Shown: piece by piece, positions 1 through 5,183 of the stretch | How positions within the stretch are numbered: position 1 is the first letter of the stretch | How the letters are laid out: the number at the start of each line of letters is the position of its first letter | From: Sphingopyxis sp. | Lineage (GTDB): Bacteria > Pseudomonadota > Alphaproteobacteria > Sphingomonadales > Sphingomonadaceae | NCBI GenBank assembly: GCA_013911715.1 | Contig: JACEST010000070.1 | Coordinates: 1-10,420 of the forward strand | Reading direction: 5' to 3' | Length of the DNA stretch: 10,420 nt | Translations under genes and position numbers: made by a program | Notes under the pieces: model-generated | Told to the model about the DNA's origin: nothing | The model's database searches: none | The model's input: the letters and a program-made list of their open reading frames with translations, nothing else

Positions 1-1
1 A

Positions 2-253
2 GGGGGGGAAGGGGGATTAAAAAGCCAAGCGTGCAATCAGTTGGAACACCGGTCCGGCGGTTTCGCTTTCCAGTTCAAATTCGTCGAAATCGCGCGCAAT
101 CTGATCATCGATGGTGTCGAGCTTCAACTTGGCGATTTTGGCCCTGACTATCCCGAGGGGCTGCTCGTCGCGCAGGACGGCAACAATGCCCCCGCCGCGC
201 AGAATTTCAAGCTGGTCGGCTGGCGCGAAATCCGGATGGCGCTGGGCCTCTAA
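2..253 (+). CDS. Phytase-like protein (beta-propeller phytase family), C-terminal fragment
   Basis: Open from the left edge to TAA at 251-253, giving 83 residues with no start visible. The tail reads DFGPDYPEGLLVAQDG, then QNFKLVGW and a final ALGL. This is the pattern I know from the last blade of bacterial beta-propeller phytases (3-phytases), secreted calcium-dependent enzymes that release phosphate from phytate. The short SQ..NQ string near residue 8 may be the remnant of the SSQG-type motif seen in the same place in the family. The stretch between it and DFGPDYPEG is poorer than expected: I do not see the usual two-part IDG...TDG string, only one IDGVE. The first 16 bases are nearly pure G/A, so sequence quality at the edge may be low. 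An overlapping minus-strand reading of 97 residues has no recognisable motif. Family call moderately sure; function of this copy unknown. Confidence 0.62.
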   Translation, partial: GGEGGLKSQACNQLEHRSGGFAFQFKFVEIARNLIIDGVELQLGDFGPDYPEGLLVAQDGNNAPAAQNFKLVGWREIRMALGL

Positions 254-260
254 TTTAATC

Positions 261-276
261 GCAAGCGCGGGCTTGC
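261..276 (+). other. Hairpin 1 between phytase-like gene and ltaE
   Basis: Perfect 6-bp arms GCAAGC (261-266) and GCTTGC (271-276) around a GCGG loop, starting 7 nt after the phytase-like stop codon. No T-run follows, so it is not a standard intrinsic terminator, though it may mark or protect the 3' end of the upstream transcript. The same left arm could also pair with a second GCTTGC at 287-292. Confidence 0.4.
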
Positions 277-282
277 ACCGCA

Positions 283-300
283 CGATGCTTGCGGGCATCG
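283..300 (+). promoter_or_regulatory. ltaE: Hairpin 2 directly upstream of the ltaE start
   Basis: Perfect 6-bp arms CGATGC (283-288) and GCATCG (295-300) around TTGCGG, ending 9 nt before the ATG at 310. It occupies the place where a Shine-Dalgarno sequence would be, and no clear one is visible for ltaE. A second GCATC at 301-305 could replace the right arm, and GCTTGC at 287-292 could instead pair with the left arm of hairpin 1. Whether this structure acts on translation is inference. Confidence 0.35.
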
Positions 301-309
301 GCATCAACA

Positions 310-1323
310 ATGCTGCCCGTCACCCGCCTGTTTTCCGACAATGCCGCCGCCGTCCACCCGCAAGTGATGGAGGCGATGGCGCGCGCCAACCCTGTCGATA
401 CCGCCTATGATGGTGACGCGCTGTCGGCGTCGCTGGATGCCGCCTTTTCCGATCTGTTCGAGACGGCGTGCGAAGTGGTGTGGGTCGCGACTGGCACCGC
501 CGCCAACAGTATCGCGCTCGCCCATTTCGTAAAACCGTGGCAGGCGATTGTCTGTCACGAGGAAGCGCATATCGAGGTCGATGAATGCGGCGCGCCTGGT
601 TTTTACAGCGGCGGGGCCAAATTGCTGCTGCTGCCCGGCGACGGCGCGAAGATTGACGCAGCGACGCTCGAAACACGGCTGAACGCGATCCGGCACGACG
701 TGCATCAGGTCCAGGCGGGGGCGGTGAGCATCACCAATGCCAGCGAATATGGGCTGGCGTGGCGGCCCGCCGAAGTGGCCGAAATCGCCGCCATTGCCAA
801 GGGGCGCGGGTTGAAACTGCATATGGATGGCGCGCGTTTTGCCAATGCGATCGCGCATGTCGGCTGTACGCCCGCCGAAGTGACGTGGCGCGCGGGCGTC
901 GATGCGCTGTCGTTCGGTTTCACCAAAAATGGCGCGATGATGGCCGAGGCGTTGGTGTTTTTTGGCGGCAGCGGCGGTGCCGGGGTGCGTGAGCTGAAGA
1001 AGCGCGGCGGGCATTTGCTGAGCAAGGGGCGCTTTGTCGCGGCGCAGATATTGGCAATGCTGGCAGATGATCTGTGGTTGACCAACGCGCGCGCCGCCAA
1101 TGCGGGTGCGGCGGCGCTGGCGGCGGCGTGCGGTGACCGGCTGCTCCATCCGGTCGAGGCCAATGAGCTGTTTGTGCGGCTGAGTGCAGACGAAGCGGCG
1201 CGGCTGCGCGCGGCGGGCTTTGATTTTTATGATTGGGGCGCAGGTGCGGCGCGGCTGGTGGTCAGCTGGGACCAACCGGCGGCGGCGCTCATGCCTTTGG
1301 CCGACGCCATCGCCGCACTGTGA
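310..1323 (+). CDS. ltaE: Low-specificity L-threonine aldolase
   Basis: A 337-residue cytosolic PLP enzyme that cleaves L-threonine and L-allo-threonine to glycine and acetaldehyde, the usual length for this fold-type I family. Visible landmarks are the N-terminal FSDNAAAVHP (residues 8-17), TGTAAN (61-66) in the phosphate-binding region, His83 in VCHEEAH (the ring-stacking His of the family), HMDGAR (171-176) with the Asp and Arg that hold PLP, and Lys206 in SFGFTKNGAM as the Schiff-base lysine. I chose ATG 310 because MLPVTRLFSDN matches the family's start; an in-frame TTG at 289 would add seven unconvincing residues. Ribosome binding is poor and the start is preceded by two hairpins. The stop codon is embedded in the start of the next gene (GTGA, 1320-1323), so the transporter is probably translationally coupled. 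The family assignment is firm; physiological substrate preference cannot be read from sequence. Confidence 0.93.
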   Translation: MLPVTRLFSDNAAAVHPQVMEAMARANPVDTAYDGDALSASLDAAFSDLFETACEVVWVATGTAANSIALAHFVKPWQAIVCHEEAHIEVDECGAPGFYSGGAKLLLLPGDGAKIDAATLETRLNAIRHDVHQVQAGAVSITNASEYGLAWRPAEVAEIAAIAKGRGLKLHMDGARFANAIAHVGCTPAEVTWRAGVDALSFGFTKNGAMMAEALVFFGGSGGAGVRELKKRGGHLLSKGRFVAAQILAMLADDLWLTNARAANAGAAALAAACGDRLLHPVEANELFVRLSADEAARLRAAGFDFYDWGAGAARLVVSWDQPAAALMPLADAIAAL

Positions 1324-2219
1324 CGACTGCCGCGCCCAGCCTGCTGGCACCCCGTGTGCTGATTCCCTTCATTCTGGTCACGCTGATCTGGGGTTCGACC
1401 TGGATTGTCATCCGCGACCAGCTTGGCACTGTGCCGCCAAGCTGGTCGGTAACCTATCGCTTTGCCGTGGCGGCGGCGGCAATGTTCATCATTGCCGTGG
1501 TCCGCCGTGAACCCTTGCTGCTGAGTGGCCGGGCGTGGGGCTTTGCCGCGCTGCTCGGCCTTGCCCAGTTCGGCTTCAATTTCAACTTTGTCTACCGCGC
1601 CGAGGCATTCATCACCTCGGGCCTCGTCGCCGTCCTGTTTGCGCTGTTGATCATACCCAACACCGTCATGGGCCGCATTTTTCTGGGGACCCCGATCGAG
1701 CGGCGATTCATGATCGGCGGCGGTATCGCGATGGTCGGCATCGCCATGATGATTGCGCACGAGGTCGATGTCGCCAATCGCGGCGCGGCAGCGGTGCTGG
1801 CGGGCACGCTGCTGACGCTGGCGGGCGTGATGAGTGCGTCATCGGCCAATATCATGCAGGGCACGGCCTTTGCGCGCGGACAGTCGATGCTGGTGATGGT
1901 CGCCTGGGCGATGCTGTTCGGCACGCTGGCCGACGCCGCTTTCGCGCTGACAACGGCTGGTCCGCCGGTATGGGACAGCCGCCCCCAATATCTGGCCGGG
2001 ATATTGTGGCTGGGCGTCGTCGGCAGCGCGGTAACCTTCCCCCTCTATTTCGGTATCATCCGCGCCGTCGGGCCGGGACCGGCGGCCTGGTCGAGCGTGC
2101 TGATCCCGATGATCGCCATGGCGTTTTCGACCATGTTGGAAGGCTATATGTGGTCGCCGCTTTCGATTGTCGGCGGCTTGGTTGCGCTGGCGGGCATGGT
2201 CATTGCCTTGCGCCGCTGA
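1320..2219 (+). CDS. EamA/DMT-family inner-membrane transporter (RhaT-like permease)
   Basis: A 299-residue hydrophobic protein with ten likely membrane helices in two EamA repeats (about residues 12-147 and 155-298). WGSTW at 24-28 in the first helix is the signature of drug/metabolite transporter permeases, and the second repeat ends with the typical PLYFGIIRAVGPGPAAW and WSPLSIVGG strings. The start is GTG 1320, which overlaps the ltaE stop as GTGA and places the protein two-helix N-terminus directly after a short hydrophilic lead. No in-frame ATG occurs before residue 54, inside the second helix. Members export amino acids, purines or other small metabolites, but the substrate cannot be told from sequence. 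Coupling to threonine aldolase makes an amino acid or its derivative a reasonable guess, no more. Confidence 0.9.
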   Translation: MTTAAPSLLAPRVLIPFILVTLIWGSTWIVIRDQLGTVPPSWSVTYRFAVAAAAMFIIAVVRREPLLLSGRAWGFAALLGLAQFGFNFNFVYRAEAFITSGLVAVLFALLIIPNTVMGRIFLGTPIERRFMIGGGIAMVGIAMMIAHEVDVANRGAAAVLAGTLLTLAGVMSASSANIMQGTAFARGQSMLVMVAWAMLFGTLADAAFALTTAGPPVWDSRPQYLAGILWLGVVGSAVTFPLYFGIIRAVGPGPAAWSSVLIPMIAMAFSTMLEGYMWSPLSIVGGLVALAGMVIALRR

Positions 2220-2313
2220 AAGGTTGCACCGTTGGTCGCGGCCACAGAATCGTTCGTCGCAAAGCGGCACCTTATGGCTGGAGCGGCGGCGCGACGCGCG
2301 TAAGGCTGGGGAC

Positions 2314-3453
2314 ATGCCCCTGAACCTTCGTCCGCGCCGGACCCTTGCCTGCCTTGCTGCCTTTGCCGTGTCGGCCTGTGTCGGCACCGTTGTTCCGGCG
2401 TCGGTACCGCCGCAAACGCGGTCGCCGACGGTTTCACCGCGACCGGTGCCGGCGCCCGCCCCGACGCAGCGCGAAGACCGCAAGCCGCTGACGCTGCCCG
2501 CGTCGCTTGACCCGGGTTTTGCGCGCCCGCCGCCAGAACTGAACGAAAGCATCAACGCCCTGTGGAAGGCGTTTCCGGGCAAGACCGGCATCGCGGTGGC
2601 GCGCATCGATGGCGACTGGCAACTGGCGTGGCGCGAAAATGACCTGTTCCCGCAGCAGAGCGTGTCGAAGCTGTGGGTCGCGCTGGCGGTGCTCGATGCG
2701 GTCGATCGCGGCGACGTGAAACTGGACGACCGGGTGCGCATCGGGCGTGAGGATTTGACGCTGTTCAGCCAGCCGATCGCAGCACGCGTGCTGGCCGAGG
2801 GGAGCATCAACCCGACGGTCGCCGAGCTGCTCGAGCAGGCGGTAAACCGCAGCGACAACACCGCCAACGACAGTTTGCAGCGCCGCATCGGCGGGCCGCA
2901 AAAGGTGCGTGATTTTATTGCTCGCAAGAAATTGGGCGCGATCCGTTTCGGGCCGGGCGAGCGGTTGTTGCAAGCGCAAATTGCGGGATTGACGTGGGAC
3001 CAGTCGATGTCGCTCAATCGCGGGTTCGAAGCGGCGCGGTCGAAATTGCCGAGGGAGGTGCGCCAGGCGGCGATGGATCGCTATCTGGCCGACCCCATCG
3101 ACGGGATGAGCCCCGGCGCGGCGGCGCGCGCACTGACGCGGCTGGCGCGCGGCGAGTTGTTGTCGGCGGAATCGACCAAATATGCGCTCGACCTGCTCGA
3201 ACGCACGCGCACGGGCCCCAACCGGCTGCGCGCGGGATTGCCTGCTGACTGGCGCTGGGGCCATAAGACCGGGACGGGGCAGAATCTGCCGCCGATCACG
3301 GCGGGCTATAATGATATTGGCATCGCGACTGCGCCCGATGGCACGCGCTATGCCATTGTGGTGATGCTGGCCGATACGACGGCGAGCGTTCCGGCGCGGA
3401 TGCAGTTGATGCAGGCGGTGGCGCGCGCGGTGGCCGAAGGACATGGGAGGTGA
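2314..3453 (+). CDS. Class A beta-lactamase-type serine hydrolase, lipoprotein
   Basis: 379 residues. The N-terminus is a lipoprotein signal (AVSAC, lipidated Cys22, Val at +2), so it is probably membrane-anchored in the periplasm. A Pro-rich tether (about 30-52) follows, then the catalytic domain. All class A motifs are present: Ser116-V-S-Lys119 (S70/K73), Ser180-Asp-Asn182 (S130 motif), Glu216 exactly 36 residues after Ser180 as in TEM (E166), and Lys318-T-G-T (K234). The residue matching Asn170 is Gln220. The distance from Glu216 to Lys318 is 102, against 68 in TEM numbering, so about 34 extra residues lie after the omega loop. ATG 2314 has AAGG (2302-2305) eight nt upstream; the longer reading from 2167 would run into the transporter gene. 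Many sphingomonads carry this kind of class A-like hydrolase. Beta-lactam hydrolysis is plausible from the motifs but not shown; a peptidoglycan or ester substrate is possible. Confidence 0.87.
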   Translation: MPLNLRPRRTLACLAAFAVSACVGTVVPASVPPQTRSPTVSPRPVPAPAPTQREDRKPLTLPASLDPGFARPPPELNESINALWKAFPGKTGIAVARIDGDWQLAWRENDLFPQQSVSKLWVALAVLDAVDRGDVKLDDRVRIGREDLTLFSQPIAARVLAEGSINPTVAELLEQAVNRSDNTANDSLQRRIGGPQKVRDFIARKKLGAIRFGPGERLLQAQIAGLTWDQSMSLNRGFEAARSKLPREVRQAAMDRYLADPIDGMSPGAAARALTRLARGELLSAESTKYALDLLERTRTGPNRLRAGLPADWRWGHKTGTGQNLPPITAGYNDIGIATAPDGTRYAIVVMLADTTASVPARMQLMQAVARAVAEGHGR

Positions 3454-3454
3454 T
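3445..3454 (+). promoter_or_regulatory. Strong ribosome binding site for the small lipoprotein
   Basis: GGGAGGTGAT is the best Shine-Dalgarno match in the window and overlaps the end of the beta-lactamase gene, including its TGA. It lies 5 nt before a TTG at 3456 (measured from GGAGG) and 11 nt before ATG 3462, so it supports expression of the downstream lipoprotein but leaves the exact start open. Confidence 0.7.
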
Positions 3455-3461
3455 TTTGGAC

Positions 3462-3773
3462 ATGCACAAGATGGTTGTTTTCGCGGCAGTGCCACTGCTG
3501 CTGCTGTCGGCGTGCGCGACGCCCGAGACGCGGCTGCGCAACGGGTTGATCGAGGCCGGGCTGTCGAAGGGCATTGCCACCTGCATGGCTGAGCGCATGA
3601 TCGACCGCTTGTCGCTGTTGCAGCTGCGGCGGCTGTCGGCGCTGTCCAGCCTTGACGACAAGCCATTGCGTGAGCTTTCGCCAGAGCAATTTTTTCGCAA
3701 GGTGCGCGCGCTCAAGGACCCTGAAATATTGGGCGTGACGACGACGTCGGCGGCGATTTGCGCCTTTAGCTAA
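3462..3773 (+). CDS. Small uncharacterised lipoprotein
   Basis: 103 residues with a classic lipoprotein signal: MHKM, a hydrophobic stretch and the box LLSAC with lipidated Cys18 and Ala at +2. That position would favour outer-membrane sorting under the Lol rule. The mature part is about 85 residues and mainly helical in character, with AERMIDRLSLLQLRRLSAL (43-61) as its clearest segment and two more cysteines (41 and 100) that could form a disulfide. I recognise similar short proteins in sphingomonads only as conserved hypotheticals; no function can be given. ATG 3462 is chosen; TTG 3456 or the next ATG at 3471 are alternatives because of the Shine-Dalgarno spacing. It follows the class A hydrolase by 8 nt and is probably co-transcribed with it. 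Its TAA overlaps the stop of the convergent GST gene by 4 nt. Confidence 0.78.
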   Translation: MHKMVVFAAVPLLLLSACATPETRLRNGLIEAGLSKGIATCMAERMIDRLSLLQLRRLSALSSLDDKPLRELSPEQFFRKVRALKDPEILGVTTTSAAICAFS

Positions 3774-4477
3774 GCGGTCCGATAGTCGGCGGTGATGCTG
3801 CCGCTTGCGCGCAGATCTTCTTCATGGGCCGCTTCGCGCCATGTTTCGGCGAGCGCTTGGCGTTCCCATTCGCGCATGGCGGGATGGGCGAGGATAGTTT
3901 CCGCCCATGCCGCGCCCGCCGCGCCGACATCAAGCCCATAGGTGCGCACGCGAAAGGCGACCGGGGCGTAGAAAGCATCGGCGGCAGTGAAGGCATCACC
4001 CGCGAGCCATGGGCCGCCGAAGCGGTCCAACCCTTCGGCCCAGAGGTCAGCAATGCGCGCGACATTGGCCCTGAGTGCGTCCGACATCGGCTTGGGCGAA
4101 ACGCGAACTCCGATATTCATGGGGCAATCATTGCGGAGCGGCGCGAAGCCGCCATGCATCTCGCACACCGCGCTCTGCGCCCAGCCACGCGCGGCGGGGT
4201 GAGTCGGCCACACCCCATCGTGCCGGTCGGCAAGATAAAGGGCGATGGCGAGTGAATCCCAGATGGTGCGCGCGCCATCGGCGGGGGCGTCGTCGATCAG
4301 CACCGGAACCTGGCCCGTCGGCGAAAATGCGCGAAACGCTTCGTAATTGATAAGGCTGGTGAAGGGTTCGATCCGGTCGGCGAAATCGATATCGAGCGCC
4401 GCCATCAGCAGCCATGGGCGCAGCGACCAGCTCGAATAGTTGCGGTTGGCGGTGATGAGGGTGTAGGCCATCGCCAT
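3770..4477 (-). CDS. Glutathione S-transferase family protein
   Basis: 235 residues, cytosolic. The N-terminal thioredoxin-like domain (about 4-86) shows NRNYSSWSLRPW with candidate catalytic Ser15 or Ser16, the cis-proline string QVPVLI (Pro58) and DS (74-75) in place of the usual ES for binding the glutamyl part of glutathione. The C-terminal helical domain has EMHGGF (106-111), LRNDCPMN (114-121) and the helix-capping box TAAD (164-167). This belongs to an uncharacterised bacterial GST group with the EMH.GF..LR...PMN pattern, distinct from maleylacetoacetate isomerase. Likely role is glutathione conjugation or transfer on a small electrophile; the substrate is unknown. The start is ATG 4477, with ATG 4471 as a close alternative, and no strong ribosome binding site is visible. 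It is divergent from the Sel1-like gene across 52 bp and convergent with the small lipoprotein. Confidence 0.9.
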   Translation of the reverse strand: MAMAYTLITANRNYSSWSLRPWLLMAALDIDFADRIEPFTSLINYEAFRAFSPTGQVPVLIDDAPADGARTIWDSLAIALYLADRHDGVWPTHPAARGWAQSAVCEMHGGFAPLRNDCPMNIGVRVSPKPMSDALRANVARIADLWAEGLDRFGGPWLAGDAFTAADAFYAPVAFRVRTYGLDVGAAGAAWAETILAHPAMREWERQALAETWREAAHEEDLRASGSITADYRTA

Positions 4478-4488
4478 CGCTTAATGCC

Positions 4489-4507
4489 GCTTGGCCGCGC
4501 GTCAAGC
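4489..4507. promoter_or_regulatory. Inverted repeat in the GST / Sel1-like divergent region
   Basis: Arms GCTTG (4489-4493) and CAAGC (4503-4507) face each other across 9 nt, and can be extended to CCG-CTTG against CAAGCCGG with one bulged base. It is the only symmetric element in the 52-bp space between two divergent starts, a place where an operator could sit. I see no convincing -35/-10 pair for either gene, so this is a weak candidate. Confidence 0.22.
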
Positions 4508-4529
4508 CGGACCGCCCGGGAGACATGCC

Positions 4530-5105
4530 ATGACCCTGTTCACTGCCCTGACCATGTTCTTGCAGACCGCCCCGGTCGTGGTCACTGACTGCGACCGTCT
4601 GGCGGCACACCCCAGCGATCCTGACCGGGTGACGGCGGGTGTGCCAGAAAGCAAAGTCGACACCGCCGCCGCGATTCCGGCGTGTCACGCCGCAGTGGCG
4701 GCGGACCCAGCCAATGGGCGGCTGAATTATCAGCTGGCCCGCGCGCTGGGCTATGCCGGGCGGGGTAAGGAAGCCGCTCCTTATCGCCAAGCAGCGGTGA
4801 AAGCCGATTATCCGCAGGCGCTGTTTGTCGTCGGTTACATCCATTTGTTGGGGTTGAACGATGCGCCAAAGGACGCGTGCAGGGCGGGCGAGTTGATCCG
4901 CCGTTCGGCGCTGAAGGGCCGACATGCAGGATTGGTGGGCTTTCCGCACTGGTCGCTGCAAGGGGCGTTCACCGGTTGTTCAGTGGCGCAAGACAAATCA
5001 GAGATGAAGGGCTTTCTTGAGGCCGCCAAACCGATGTCGAAGGGCGACTTTTATCAGATGATCCTGATTGACTCTATTGCAGCGAGGTTGGCGGCTGCGC
5101 CCTGA
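4530..5105 (+). CDS. Exported Sel1/TPR-like repeat protein
   Basis: 191 residues. A short hydrophobic N-terminus (MTLFTALTMFLQTAPVVVT) looks like a signal peptide, so the protein is probably periplasmic. The mature part opens with a pattern seen in many proteobacterial Sel1-type proteins: Cys21-D-R-LAA-P, then ACHAAVAADPANGRLNYQLA (51-70). Alpha-helical repeats follow around residues 66-130, including EAAPYRQAAVKADYPQALFV. Four cysteines (21, 52, 117, 150) could form two disulfides. Sel1/TPR repeats normally serve as protein-binding scaffolds; the partner is unknown. ATG 4530 is supported by GGGAGA (4518-4523) six nt upstream, and an in-frame TTG at 4491 would add a charged lead that spoils the signal. 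The gene ends 78 nt before the DUF4139 pair on the same strand, so shared transcription is possible but not shown. Confidence 0.75.
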   Translation: MTLFTALTMFLQTAPVVVTDCDRLAAHPSDPDRVTAGVPESKVDTAAAIPACHAAVAADPANGRLNYQLARALGYAGRGKEAAPYRQAAVKADYPQALFVVGYIHLLGLNDAPKDACRAGELIRRSALKGRHAGLVGFPHWSLQGAFTGCSVAQDKSEMKGFLEAAKPMSKGDFYQMILIDSIAARLAAAP

Positions 5106-5122
5106 TTATGCGGTGATGGGAA

Positions 5123-5151
5123 GCTGGGTTCCAGCATGGCGGCAAACCATG
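5123..5151. repeat. Two adjacent short inverted repeats upstream of the DUF4139 pair
   Basis: GCTGG-GTT-CCAGC (5123-5135) is followed, sharing its last base, by CATGG-CGGCAAA-CCATG (5135-5151). Both lie in the 78-bp space between the Sel1-like stop and the first DUF4139 start. The arms are only 5 bp and no T-run follows. They could be a weak terminator, an operator or chance. Confidence 0.2.
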
Positions 5152-5183
5152 GTGTATGTGACGCGTTGGGCGGGGAGGATGTT

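Noticed and set aside
17..310. Minus-strand 97-residue reading at the left edge
   Set aside because: The plus strand shows the phytase C-terminal motif (GPDYPEGLLVAQDG, QNFKLV), which the minus strand only mirrors.
304..1350. Long minus-strand open reading (348 residues) opposite ltaE
   Set aside because: Translation is rich in Arg/Gln/His with no domain or motif, and it mirrors a clearly real threonine aldolase. Such antisense openness is expected in high-GC genes.
2220..2313. Promoter or terminator in the 94-bp gap before the beta-lactamase gene
   Set aside because: I looked for -35/-10 hexamers and stem plus T-run structures and saw nothing convincing beyond the AAGG ribosome binding site.
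1535..2323. Plus-strand alternative frame of 262 residues inside the EamA gene
   Set aside because: Highly charged translation with no membrane segments; the overlapping frame gives a clean ten-helix permease.
2434..3666. Minus-strand open reading of 410 residues across the beta-lactamase gene
   Set aside because: It runs antisense through two well-supported plus-strand genes, has no recognisable motif and very high Arg content.
4128..4961. Minus-strand 277-residue reading spanning the GST start and the Sel1-like gene
   Set aside because: It overlaps two good genes in other frames, and no domain or ribosome binding site supports it.
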